A stretch of DNA of 64,000 nucleotides from Clitopilus passeckerianus (lineage: Eukaryota; Basidiomycota; Agaricomycetes; Agaricales; Entolomataceae): the NCBI GenBank assembly GCA_944990035.1, contig CALYLX010000126.1, positions 496,001 to 560,000 on the forward strand, in the 5' to 3' direction. The notes under the pieces are model-generated. The model ran no database searches, was not told the DNA's origin, and saw only the letters and a program-made list of their open reading frames with translations. Below, piece by piece: positions 34,638 to 46,332 of the stretch (position 1 is its first letter; the number at the start of each line of letters is the position of its first letter). The position numbers and the translations under genes were made by a program.

Positions 34638-35194
34638 CTAGAACATGAGCTTCTCAATGGCTACTTTAATTGAGTTGATTTGGCTGGACAACTCCTTGGA
34701 CTCTCCAGTGGTGACACTTGCAGCGATGACAGGCCTGGAAACGTTGCAGGCGCGGCCAAGAGCTGCTTTTGATGGGACGAAAATATACGGAACGTTCTAT
34801 CACAGCAAGAGTAAGGCAGATATTTTTAGAGATACAAAAAAATAAAGACGGACCTTTTCTTCACAAAGGAGGGGCAAGTGAAGCAAGATCTCAATGGGCT
34901 CCGTGTCTGCGGTCAAGACAATGAATTCAGAGGTACCACGGTTGAGAGTCTTGGTAGCTGAAAAAATATCGCCAAGGTCAACATGACGGCCCCTTCCCAA
35001 GAAAGCCAAGATACACACCCTCGTTAGCACCCTTCTTGATTTGCTTGTACTGGTTAGCTTGCTGCACCAAGGCGAGAATCTGCACGATTAGGAAATTAGA
35101 AGCTGCAAAAAGAGAAAGGATCTTGCCCGCTGCTCACCGAGTTGGTCAAATCGGCATCAGCAAGAGGCCAAGCTTTGGATTTTGTGTCTGCCAT
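34638..35194 (-). CDS. snu13: SNU13/NHP2L1, 15.5K L7Ae-family RNA-binding protein
   Basis: Several small exons give about 126 residues, the usual size. Start [18 protein letters not shown], then [74 protein letters not shown] and the end [13 protein letters not shown]. The [12 protein letters not shown] and [17 protein letters not shown] motifs are diagnostic of Snu13, which binds kink-turns in U4 snRNA and box C/D snoRNAs. It lies head to head with the cyclotransferase gene. Confidence 0.95.
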
Positions 35195-35459
35195 TTGTAA
35201 CTAGATATTGACCTCACGGCTTATTGGATCCTTGGTCGATGAAGGTGGTAGTTTGGAAAGAACCTGCCTTCAACAAGTTTCGGTCCAAAGATTATTTTGG
35301 CTGTGCTTACGTCAGCTCGGCGCTTACTTCCAACCACGCTCAGGTGGCACAGTTGCCGTTCGGCCACAAGATTGCCTCAAGGCGCCCCAGTATCTTTGAT
35401 CTGTCATCTGCAACCATGGGCCGCCTTTTGTCTCTGACATCCACCTTGGAGACTTGATA

Positions 35460-36001
35460 ATGGGGGATTCTGCTCACCAAACGTTGTACTTTGCTTATGG
35501 GAGCAACATCTGGATTGACCAAATGAAACGGAGGTGCCCAGACAGCACGTATATTGGCGTTGCTGTCCTCCGGGAATGGTAAGCATGAAGCAAATTAACC
35601 TGGTAAACATGTCTAACGAGGAAGGATCGACCAGGAAGTGGATCATCAACACTAGAGGTTACGCCACCATCGTGGCTTCCAAGGACGATCATGTATACGG
35701 CACCATTTATGAGTTAGATCCACAGGACGAGGACATCCTTGACGGATTTGAAGGCGTTCCTGGTAGCTATACCAAGCACCACTATGATCTCGAGCTTGAA
35801 GGTGGTAAAGTCAACCCCAAGACGACCAAGATTAATGCGCTGGTCTACATCGACTTGAAGAGGCAGAACGAGGGATCACCGAGGGAGGAATACATCTATC
35901 GGTTGAACATGGCGTTCGCGGATGGGGTCAAAGAAGGGATACCGGAGGAATACGTGGAGAAGTATATCAGGCCCTTCATCCCTCCACAGGCTGACGAATG
36001 A
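35460..36001 (+). CDS. Gamma-glutamylcyclotransferase-like protein
   Basis: Two exons, 35460-35578 and 35635-36001, give 161 residues. LYFAYGSNIWIDQMKRRCP carries the YGSN glycine-rich loop of the GGCT fold, and DILDGFEGVPGSYTKHHYD holds the expected catalytic Glu in the FEGVPGxY motif. The size fits a single-domain GGCT that would release 5-oxoproline from gamma-glutamyl amino acids; the exact substrate is not readable. The ATG follows by 2 nt the stop of another open frame that begins at 35239. Confidence 0.85.
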
Positions 36002-36607
36002 GGTATGTCGAAATCACACCAACTGAATACCAGTCCTTACACGGCATTTGCTAGAAGCTGGATCTACTCCATGAGCTATAATTGATGTATTTTCAGTGAT
36101 AACTTGCGCATATATCCACGATTATGACAATCCAATCAGTCTCTTAAGTCGACTGTGTGCTTCTCGCTGCTAAGAAACTGGGGTCCCCATGGTCTGCTTT
36201 ATAGCCTTTTCAACTTTGCCTATCGACGCGTCACCTCCTATCAACTTTGGACGCGTCACCTCTGGACCATATGCTCTTTGATGGTGAAATGTATTCCGGG
36301 GTGCCCTCATGACCTTGTCCAACTCTGATGGCGGACGCGTCACCAAAGTACTAACCCGTACGTCTCTTAGATTTCAAGTATATCCTCCCGGACGCGTCAG
36401 CTCCCATGTCAGAAACCCAAATCACGACTTAATGCGTCACCCAGGTCTCCCGAACTCTGCGACGCGTCAGTCTTCCTGCGGACGCGTAAACCTCCCAATA
36501 AATGCCTCCCTTTCGGCACCCAAACGCGTCACCACCCGAGCCCCTCGTCAGCCAAATCACATCTCTGCCTACACTTACGTCTCCCACCGGCATCCCCCAA
36601 CATACGC
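36002..36607. promoter_or_regulatory. Promoter of beta5 copy 1 with seven ACGCGT boxes
   Basis: Seven exact ACGCGT hexamers lie at 36226, 36251, 36335, 36392, 36462, 36482 and 36524, several in the longer form GGACGCGTCACC. A near-match, AATGCGTCACC, is at 36431. The hexamer is the core of the MluI cell-cycle box bound by Mbp1/Swi6-type factors in yeasts. The same strand orientation of the extended motif (GACGCGTCA) recurs. No gene is seen in the interval. Confidence 0.6.
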
Positions 36608-37926
36608 ATGATGATGAACGAATTTGCTAATAGATTCGCCTCCTCCGGTACCTCTGCTTCCGTTCAAGTCCGCAGTGCACACGCCGTGCCTGTCTTGGAT
36701 GGCGAGGGAGGGGAAGCTGGTGAGTTCGGCTTCCCCGGTGGTGACGCCATGTGGGGTTCTTCCGCTGGGTTTGGGAACTTGGTCGGGGGTGTACCTCGAT
36801 TTGATATTCCGGGTGTTGCGGATGTAAGTGCTGGTTCGTTCACTAGCAGTGGGTTGGTGCTGAATAGAGGTGGATGGCAGCCGACTACGTTCTTGAAGCT
36901 GCATACGGATGATCATGCAGATCCAAATTGCAGGATTAAGATTGCTCATGGAACTACGACGCTTGCGTTCAAGTACAAAGGCGGTGTCATTGTCGCCGTA
37001 GATGCACGGTCGACCGCGGGGAGCTACATCGGTCTGTATTTGCCGCCATAAGTGGCGGATTTCAGACTTTGGGTGCTAACAATATGATTCAGGCTCCGGG
37101 ACTGTCAAGAAGGTCATCGAAATAAACCCGTACCTCCTCGGAACAATGGCTGGTGGCGCAGGTGAGGTTTCGTGCATTATGTCTATCGAGTTTCCTTACA
37201 TTCGGCAATCGTAGCGGACAACCAGTACTGGGAGAATTATCTAGGGATGCATTGCAGGCTCCATGAACTTCGAGAGAAGCAAAGAATTTCAGTTGCAGCT
37301 GCAAGCAAGTATTTATGCAACCTGGTGTACAGCTACAAAGGGACTGGACTGAGCATGGTATGCATTTACTGCTTATCTTTACGACCTATCTTTTGACCCA
37401 AATCATTGACCATTTAGGGTACGATGATATGTGGATGGGACAAGACTGTATGCATCAAATTTGTTTCATGTCGATAACCCATTGATCAAGTGTACCATCT
37501 CACAGGGCCCTCAGATTTACTACGTCGACTCCGACGGCTCCCGGCTCAAAGGGGATCTCTTTTCAGTTGGCTCGGGCAGTACATTCGCCTATGGCGTTTT
37601 AGACCAGGGACATCGATACGACCTTAGTGACGAGGAAGCTTACGACCTTGGAAGGCGTAGTATCTACGCTGCCGGTTATCGAGATGCCTACTCCGGAAAC
37701 GCGTGTAACCTGTATCACGTCAAGGAAGGCGGCTGGGTATTTATTGGTATGTTCAAACCTTTCTCAAGGATCATGATTCGTGACTGATAGTTTCTCAGGT
37801 AAATATGACCTAACTTCCTTGCATTACGACGGACCTAAGCCTGGAGAAGCCGGGAGTGAGGCGTATGGATATGAGTTCAGGACCGAGGGGCAGAGCTCAG
37901 CCAATCCTCCAACTGGTTCTGCTTAA
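36608..37926 (+). CDS. Proteasome 20S subunit beta5, divergent copy
   Basis: Seven exons (36608-36823, 36881-37031, 37093-37161, 37215-37357, 37418-37447, 37506-37746, 37799-37926) encode 325 residues. After a propeptide of about 100 residues, maturation at [10 protein letters not shown] leaves the catalytic N-terminal Thr. Asp17, Arg19 and Lys33 are kept ([24 protein letters not shown]). Against canonical beta5 numbering, residue 20 is Ser instead of Ala and residue 52 is Asn instead of Cys, both positions lining the S1 pocket; residue 27 is Gly. The second copy in this window keeps the canonical residues. It would be the chymotrypsin-like subunit of the core particle. It carries one intron more than copy 2, after CGWDKT. 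Confidence 0.93.
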
Positions 37927-38051
37927 GGGAAACCTGAATTGTGGCAACGAATCTTGTACTATTATATTTATCATAGGTGTAAAGACAATAACAACGTCAC
38001 ATGCAAACTACATTGGACATTTTACAATCAAATTCTGGACTCGGACTCTGG

Positions 38052-41000
38052 TCATCTGATCCTCCCATATCCCGTGGCTTCAGTCTCGAGCTGTCGTATC
38101 GCTTCGAAGATACCACCTAGAGCTATCCAGCCAAAACTATGACCACCGAAATCATTGTGGTGCTCAAGCGAAACTAGCCAGGCTGTCCAGGACCTCCACA
38201 AGTAATCCTTCAAAGGCTCGTCTTCATCTCCAGCCAATTGATCGCGCAACCCTCGAACCAAACATTCTGTCCCCTCTCGGAACCTGGCTATTGCGTCTCG
38301 TCGTTTGCGGGGTTGAGATGTCTTCTGAGCAATGGTCCCAATGAGTGCTTCTTCCTCCGAAAGAGAGCCGTCCCTCGTATGCGATAGAGTGCAGGTTGCA
38401 CAAAGGCTTGACAGTTCCATGACGTATCGTCTGAATAAGGTTTGCATCGCTTGTACCCTGCCGAAGGGAGGTCCATCGTCGAGAGATTTTATAGGGATGA
38501 AATTCCGTAATCGAGCTTCCAGTTTTGTGTATATTTCCAAGGTTTCGCCTTCCAGACGAAAGGTGCAAAGAGGCTGCCGGCGTTTCCTCCTCTTCCTCGC
38601 GCATCTTTGTCCATCGAGGACCCGGCGTTCTGGAAGGACGAGGGGCTGTAGATATATCGATACCCCGAAACAAACGACCAATGGCTCGTTTGCTTGGGTA
38701 ATATTTCTTGGGATCGGGATTGATAGTTTCGGATGCACTCCAGTCAGGTCGCATGTTGAAGCGTAGGCGCGGTATGTTTTCCGGGTCCACTGGATTTCCA
38801 GACTTAGGATAGTCAACTGCATCGTTATGCAGGCAGGCTAGTTCGAGACATTTTTCGTCTGCAATGCCCTTCTCACTCTGATCAGCAAGGATGAGCCAGT
38901 TGGAAGCAACTATCCCGACGATCTAGGCCGAATAGTCAGAACAGGTATTGAGGTTAGAGGGGAAACACCAACGTCACTGTTGATATATTCCAAAACAAAA
39001 TCAGCAACATCCTTCATCGTACTGGGCCGGTTGAGTATTTTGCGCTTTGCTGGTGGGTATTTAGCTGGATCATAGAGGTACTTCAGGTTGAACTCGGGCA
39101 AATCCTTCAATGGGATTACGTTGTATTCATCTCCGTCCAGGTCACCTCCACCAAGGCAGGAAGGGAGGGGTCGGGACCCTGAATAGTCCATGAGCACAAA
39201 AGCGAGAGGTGAAACGAAAGGTAGCATACCGAGAGTGCTGAAAACGAGGGTATTTGCTAGTGGTTCATGCTCAAAACAGGATCCTTCTGGTGGTCTGCCA
39301 ATCGCATTGGCAATCTGGACGTCCCCAGGGTGGATAGTGGGAGACCGGGAAATTACAACAGGGCCTTCCAGGAAGATTGTACCCCCACCAATGGGTTTCA
39401 CGCATGCGAATACTTGTCCTTCCTCAAGGTACCAATGTATATCAGCCACACCAACAAGCGTCCAGGCGTTCGGAATGGGTATTCGGGCATGATTTTTGAG
39501 TTCTCGAAGTACGTGATGTACAGCGTACTTGATCATGTTTGTGTAGAACGAATTCTTGAGGTTCTTAATACCTAGTTTCTGTAGGCTTTGCAGAACACCT
39601 GGGAGCCGGAAGGAGGTTCCCAACCCGTGGGCTTCCAGCACAGATGCAGCGTTCTCTAGCGACTCTGCCGAAATCTGGGTAGCGTCGATAGCTTGGTCCT
39701 GGTATTTCTTGAATGTTTCAAAAGGAACGCCAAGGTCTTCTAGCATCATGATCAACGGTCGATTTAGAAAGTAGCGCCCAGGTTTATCGAAGACACGAGC
39801 GAGTTCGATCTCTCTTGATTCGGGTGCTTCAAACTTGATCATTGAAGGTCGAAGCCCTATCGCACGGCCCTTGAGCTTGTAATCCACCGACAGCATCCCC
39901 TTTGATTCCATGAATCGTACTTGGAATGCTCGAGGCCAAGCTTGATTCAGCCTGTGCCGGCGTCTGCGCTTGACCCTTAGGCCATTGGCTATCTCGTCGG
40001 CCAACTCCTGGGATATGGTGCCGACCCCATCCGTGACGCAATGTGAACCGCTTCCATCCTTGATGTCGTCAGGGAAGAATGCTTCTTCTACATCATGGAT
40101 GGAGATGGATGTATCTGTTGCTGTGAAGGATTGCGAAATCCGCGCGCCATATCGTGCAGGGCAATACATGAGTCCGGGATCGAACTTAAGGACCCAAGAC
40201 TCTTGATTATGCTGGCTGCGTTTACAAGTCCGTGGATTGGGTCCTTGAATGGTTTAACGAACCTGTAACATATGAGACTGCGCCTGAAGGAAGGTCGATG
40301 CAAGAGGAACTCACCAGACCGAGTGTTCTTTGAGTGCAGACTGTGAATATGCCAGAAAATGGAATTTGCGGCCAGCGATACTTAATCCTTGGGAAAAGTA
40401 GTGACCTAAGTGTTCTCGGATGAAGTTGGCAGCATCTATCTCTCTGTCAAACTGATATTGAAGACGTCCTTCTTCCAGGAAGCTGACGCGGAGAAAAGAT
40501 TCGTAATGAGAGGGGCCACATCTTCGAATGACGCGATTGGACCTTTCAATAAAAGGCCCTTCCAGTTGCATGCCAGTGGGGGTGATGATGACATGGTAGG
40601 CTTCATACAGGCTGGTGTCCGAATCGAGGTGGGGAGCCGTCTTTGAGGCAAGGCTTCTGAAATCCTTTCAAAGAGCTCCGAAACCGACAGAAGGCCACCA
40701 CTGGGGTTGCGATAGTACTCTTTCGCCTGGATGCCAAAGTATCGCGGCACCTGCGCCGCATGCCGTGCTGACTTCTTCTGCACTAGCTGATCGATACTTG
40801 GTAGAAGAGATATAATCTCCTGTAGGTTTGCGAACCCAGCGTGGATGATGCTTTCTACTTGGAAGGCAACACACCAAGGGGTGCGGTGCAACCACAATCG
40901 AATTTCATTGACCGCATACTTGGAGAACAACTGGCGTCGTTCTGCGATGTATCCAGGGCCGACGATACATCGCAAGTTTAGGCGGTCAGCAATCTCGCGG

Positions 41001-41824
41001 AAGTCGGAGACCCCATGCCAGGTGCGGCAAACGAGTCGCATAGCGAGCGAAGTAAGTGGCGCAACTCGTCGGTGGTCGTTAAAGGGAAGGAAGGGGATTC
41101 GGTCCCGAAGGTCCTCTGGCTCCTCATAGGACTCCTCGAAGGTTGGTGGTGTTTCGAGAGTGAATGTAAGTACTGGTTCCTCTGATGGATTGTCGTGAAC
41201 AAGTAGGCGGGTTATCTGCCCTAGCCGAATTGCGATATGGTATGTTTGGGAGTCCGGTTCATCGGCCAGTTCGTCGGTGTAGGGAACTTCGATGCGAAGT
41301 TCTCGTCGGTCGTCATCGAATGTGAGTGGAAAATCTGTCCAACATGTTTCGTATTCCCATTCAATGGAGAATGCTCCGTCCCGACACCACCACCCAAATT
41401 GTATTGTCTGAATGAGAGCACTATTCTCCCTGAGGAAAGCATCAAGTTCTTCTTTTTCCTGGGCAATACAGGGATCAATGAAAGGTCTTCGAGAGATCAT
41501 TTCCACAATTTCCGGCCGGACGGGTTTTTCGCTGGGATGAAATCTAATGCGACAGTCTTCAATCCAGACATCTTCCTGGTCTTCGGCGTCTTCCTCATAA
41601 AGGTCCAAAAAGAGGTTCCCGGCCTTGGCCTCAGCGAAAGTCAATGCCCCGATTCCTCTATGACCACCGTCATTGCTGCGTTTGTCCTTGTAAAGGGTAA
41701 AGTGAAAGTTCAAGGGGGGAGCGGTAGGGGCGCTGAAGGGTTGTTTGTGAAGAACGTTGGCCAAAGCCTGGGTCACCATGGACTCTGTAACCCAATCATA
41801 TACACCTCTGACAAAAACCTCCAT
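38052..41824 (-). CDS. RNA-dependent RNA polymerase (QDE-1/RdRP family)
   Basis: Starts MEVFVRGVYDWVTESMVTQA at 41824 and ends at 38052, roughly 1,150 residues. Family landmarks in order are YHVIITPTGMQLEGPF, a CPARYGARISQSFTAT segment, RPSMIKFEAPESREIEL, LRLPGVLQSL-like helices, VCVKPIGGGTIFLEGPVVISRSP (partly paraphrased from the frame), the catalytic CLGGGDLDGDEYNV with the DxDGD triad at about 39117-39157, and DYPKSGNPVDPENIPRLRF. It makes double-stranded RNA from single-stranded templates in RNA silencing, either quelling or repeat-induced. One junction near 40690-40640 needs an unusually short (about 44 nt) intron to stay in frame; otherwise the gene looks intact. It converges with beta5 copy 1, with 126 bp between the stops. 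Confidence 0.9.
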
Positions 41825-42572
41825 CGGATAAGCCGTCGAGGGTGTGCTTGAACTTGGAAGTGCGATTGAAAGGCGACCTCAGTCGATCCCGGGTTGGGGA
41901 GTGGATGAAAGGTGCCTTGGGAACGACAGTACCCCTGTGTCTTAACCGGCTTTAGGGTATGGAAGATACAGATCTCTTGTGAGATTTGGCAGCCACCGAG
42001 CGTCGGGATCGATGATAGGCAGCAGGGGGGGGGGGAAGTAGGTAGGTCTATGGGCCCTCATCCGGGCCACTCGAACTTTTAAGCAATGTCAGAAGCATTG
42101 CAACACGGTCCGACCAGCGGGTAATGCATAAAATTTCATTGACTCCTGTCGCCCGCGTTGGTAGCAAAGCTCACTCATGGGGCGCTTCTTCAACACATTG
42201 CGAGCTTTCAAACTTACTGCAGATACAAAACGTCTCAGAGAGATGGCAAAGAACATTGCAAGACTCACAGTCACTCAATCTGAGTCGTCAAAATATCCCA
42301 TGAGTGCGAATTACTGTATCGCTTTGAAACTCGTTTATTGTGACATCGAGATCGACCTGTGGGACTTTTCAAAAGCCTTTATTAAAGAGAGAGCATCAAG
42401 CTTCTGACGGGAGGTGTTTGAACAGCTGGCGTCGAGCTGTCACTGCCATTTGGCGGCGGTTACAGACTCAGCCATTTTCGAGTATTTGCACATGTTAGAA
42501 ACCGAAGCCGCTGCTAAGCGACATCGCGTTACGCGTCGCATTGGGCACTCTCAATCTACAACGGTGCCAATC
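41825..42572. other. Divergent intergenic region between the RdRP gene and beta5 copy 2
   Basis: Contains an 11-base G run at 42025-42035 and one ACGCGT at 42531-42536, about 37 bp before the beta5 ATG. Short frames on both strands look non-coding. Confidence 0.4.
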
Positions 42573-43764
42573 ATGAACAGTTTCGCAGATTGCTATTCAA
42601 CGACGACGGCTGCCAGCGAAGTACGTGCAGCAAAGGCTCTTGTTGAAGAAGACGAAGAGTTCGATGGTGCTTTGTGGGGGTCAAGCGGAGGCTTAGGAAG
42701 TTTGGCGAAGGGCGTCCCAACCTTCAAGTTGCCTGCCGTAGCAGATGTAAGTTTGTCGAATGCTACAGCATGCTCAACAGTTACCTAATAGAACATTGCA
42801 ATAGCCTTCCTCGTTCCTACGACTTCATACAGACGATCATGCATTCCCTGATTGCAAAATCAAGATCAAACATGGAACAACGACATTGGCGTTCAGGTTC
42901 CAGGGAGGCGTCATTGTTGCCGTAGATTCAAGAGCAACAGCAGGGAGCTATATTGGTGAGCATTCATTGCTCTTCTCAGAGAACCAGCCAGATCTCATGA
43001 CGGGTCTTAGCTTCCGGTACCGTGAAAAAGGTTATTGAGATCAATCCTTACTTGCTCGGAACCATGGCTGGTGGTGCTGGTATGTTGTAATCTTTGTGCA
43101 ATAAAGAGGTGTTACTAAACTTAGACACAGCCGACTGTCAGTACTGGGAGACTTACCTCGGAATGCATTGCCGATTGCACGAACTGAGGAACAGGGAGAG
43201 GATATCGGTATCCGCCGCGAGCAAGTACCTCAGCAACCTCGTTTATGGATATAAGGGAATGGGATTGAGCATGGTATGGACTCGGAGTACCCGACAATCC
43301 TTCGTTCATTCTGACCAATGTCTAGGGTACAATGATCTGTGGCTGGGATAAGACTGGCCCTGCTATCTTCTACGTCGACTCAGACGGTTCACGCTTCAAG
43401 GGCGACCTCTTCTCTGTTGGGTCAGGTAGCACCTTCGCCTATGGTGTCCTTGATCAAGGATACCGATGGGACTTGACCGACGAAGAGGCTCAAGAACTCG
43501 GTCGACGCAGCATCTACGCGGCAGGTCACCGAGATGCCTTCTCCGGTAACACATGTAACTTGTACCACGTCAAGGAAGATGGGTGGAAATTCATTGGTGC
43601 GTTCACATTTCCAAGGAGGATCTGCCGTCTCAGGTCTCATACTGCTTACAGGAAATTACGACTTGTCGAAGCTGCATTACGACGGTATTACTGGTACAGG
43701 ATACGGTTACGATATTCGTACTGAGGGCCTGAGCTCCGCCAATCCTCCTGCCCCTTCGTCGTAG
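42573..43764 (+). CDS. pre2: Proteasome 20S subunit beta5, canonical copy
   Basis: Six exons (42573-42746, 42805-42955, 43011-43079, 43131-43273, 43326-43596, 43652-43764) encode 306 residues. Maturation site [23 protein letters not shown] and [17 protein letters not shown] keep Asp17, Ser18, Ala20 and Lys33, and ADCQYWE keeps Cys52. Later landmarks are [52 protein letters not shown] and [15 protein letters not shown]. Exons 2-4 have exactly the same lengths as in copy 1 (151, 69 and 143 nt), so the two genes are duplicates. This copy is the likely main chymotrypsin-like subunit. Confidence 0.95.
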
Positions 43765-44110
43765 ATTATCAGACTACTGTATAATAAAGTCAGGCAGAAT
43801 GTATTATACCTTCTCTCATGAATTGCGAAATCTTCACGTCATTGCGTGGCGCATCCATTGAACACCAGTTCATTCACGACATTCTTTTATGTTGTATGTT
43901 CAAGTGACTGCATGATAACGACGACTGCTGCACCGTCCGATGTATTTCGTGATCACTTTAGATATTACATTATTGTCCGTTTTCTAGAGATCGCCTTCCG
44001 AAACCCGATAGGTAGCCTTATATATAACGTTAAGATTAGGAGAATTGATTTTACCCTGAATGAATGAGAGGGGATATGGAAAGGAGAAAATTAGAATGAG
44101 CGTTCAGAAC
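43765..44110. other. Convergent 3' flanks, no gene seen
   Basis: AT-rich interval between the stops of beta5 copy 2 and the laccase gene. No repeat or coding signal was seen. Confidence 0.35.
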
Positions 44111-46271
44111 TTAGAGTTCGGGAGGGAGTGCATTGTAGATGGGACAGAGTTGATCCCAGGCCGCTGCAATCGAGATAAATGATTGGAAAATGCGTTAGAA
44201 TGCGTAAATAACATACCGGGATGCGCCTGAGTAGCTACACTATCAGCATCCTCTGCAAAGACGACAGCGAGTCCGCTGAGACCAATGTTAATTTCACTGA
44301 AGACGCGCAAGAACGCCCATCACTCACATTTCCAGATGCCAGTCGATATGGCAGTGAAGAATCCAAGGTCCTGGGTTATCAGTCTTGAACCGGATGGTGA
44401 CGTTGTCTCCAGCAAGACCGGTGTTCACAACGTCGCGGCGGATCTGGATAATGTATTTCTGTTAGGGTTTTTATCAAACCTGGGAGAAACAAACGGCCTT
44501 ACCGGGTTCGCGTAGTTGTAGGTAGAGCTTCCGGCGCTTCTTACGACGTCAAAAGTATGCTAGAAGCAAAGAAGCGTTAAATCAGAAGAACTCAGTTGAA
44601 TGTGGACCCTATATCCGACTTACGCCGTGCAAGTGGAAGGGATGCGGGGCTCCGGGAGAGCCTCCGGGAATGGTGAGCTCAATGACCTTGTTTGGCGGCA
44701 AGGTGTAGACGCTTCCAGCTGGTAGCAGCTCCTGAGCCGTGCGGGCTCCACTGAGGATCTGAAGGAGAACGGGGACAGAAGGAGGAGAGAAAACTGCGCC
44801 GTTAACCGTGAATTTGAAGGTGGCGAAGTTGAGGGCAATCGCGAGGTTGATAGCAACGTCCGCGGGGCCAGAACCACCAGGTGCGCCAGGGTTGCTGAGA
44901 GGTACAAGAGCTGTCTCCAAGAGCGGGTTAGAATTTGGAGTCTGGGTGGAGGTAGGATCCTGGTTGAGTGGTGCGCCAACGTAGCGTAAAATAGCGGAGT
45001 TGACTCCTCCGTCGAAACCCGTATCAAGACCAAAATTCGGTTTCGCGCGAATCCAATAGTTAGCGATCGGCTGGTTAGCATTCAGCACGAAGGAATATCG
45101 CTGGCCCGCAAAAATCTGGATGGAGTCAACCGTCAAGGGTCGAGTATTGACCCCGTCAGCCTCGATGATAGTCTAAAGGATCGGAGTTAGCATCGTATTG
45201 GACTTCAAGACTGGAATCTTACCATAGTATGGCCATCGATGGAGAAAATGTAATTGGGATCACAAGATATTGAAACCAAGCGGAAGCGATATTTGAGGCC
45301 TTTGATAACGTTAATCGTAGTCAAAGGAACAGTTGGGCCGCCGGGGTAGCGACCTCTGCCGTTGATCAGCGTAGCATCTGCTGTAGGAACAGGCCCCGCA
45401 GATTTAGCGGGTACATGGTACCAGTCTGCTAGAGTTATGACGGTGTTTGCTGGGGCTCGGGTTAGATATTGTTGCCAGAGATGTCCAAGTCAAGCCAGCC
45501 TACCATCGTCAATCTGATACCTGTGGAGGGAAAAAAGGTATTGAGTCTCTCGATGATTTGGGCAATAAGAGGGGGCTCACCTGCCAGCGAGGAAGTGGGG
45601 GTCTAGCAGATCATACACCACCATCGCTCCGCGAAGACCATCACAATATTGTGTCGCTATGAGTGGCCTGAGCTTTGCACTTCTTCTGAGCTGCGGTGAA
45701 AATCTTACAATAATGGGAGTGATACCAGAAGGTACCTGCCTGGTCTGGTACCTTGAAGTCATACAAGAAGGAATGCCCTGGCGAAATGGGACACTGTGTA
45801 ACACCATGCGGCCCGTCTGCCCAAGCAGATCCCTTCTGAAATAGACCATGCCAATGCTGTGAAGAACGGATCAGACAACGCAACACTCGAAAACAGGTCA
45901 ACCACTAACAATGGTAGTACTCCTCAGCATGGTCGTATCGGTTAATTCATCGATGACATTCAGACGGAAACGGTTTCCCTATGGTTGTGTTATTGTAGAT
46001 CAATGCAGTGAGAAGACGAGCACCTACCTTGAAGCCAGTGATGAGAGGCCCAGGGAAGGCAGCGTTGTTTGAAGTTGTGCCCGCGAGAACAGTTCTAAAT
46101 TCCTGTGATTAGACTTATCAGGGTCCAGTGGAGCAGTAGCGTCACTTGCGATCGAGCGAAGCCATCTGGTTGGATGTTCTTGTTCACAATATGCAGGTTT
46201 GCGGTGGGACCAGTAGTGACTGCATATGCGGAGGCTGCAACAGCCAAAGCAACCCAGGAAGCAAGAAACAT
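44111..46271 (-). CDS. Laccase (multicopper oxidase)
   Basis: A many-exon gene starting [17 protein letters not shown], a signal peptide, and ending [14 protein letters not shown]. All four copper signatures are present: L1 [18 protein letters not shown]2 [20 protein letters not shown]3 HPFHLHGHTF and L4 [16 protein letters not shown]. The residue ten positions after the L4 cysteine is Leu, so the type 1 copper site is of the Leu (class 2) kind. L4 has HLEIG where most laccases have HLEAG. It is a secreted phenol oxidase for lignin or pigment chemistry, of about 520 residues. A TATA box lies upstream at 46322-46332. Confidence 0.95.
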
Positions 46272-46321
46272 CCTCGGTGGGCGACCGAAAATATTCTGTC
46301 CTCCAACGACCACGAACCTAT

Positions 46322-46332
46322 GGCTTTATATA
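46322..46332 (-). promoter_or_regulatory. TATA box of the laccase gene
   Basis: GTATATAAAGC is read on the minus strand about 55 bp before the ATG. The rest of 46333-46880 shows no gene; it should contain the laccase promoter and that of the small secreted protein on the other strand. Confidence 0.5.

Noticed and set aside
40640..40690. Frameshift that would make the RdRP gene a pseudogene
   Set aside because: A 44-nt intron (GT...AG) restores the frame and gives a conserved YHVIITPTGMQLEGP segment, so an intact gene is the simpler reading.
42025..42035. Run of eleven G residues
   Set aside because: Simple homopolymer in an intergenic region; could be sequencing or replication slippage and shows no other structure.
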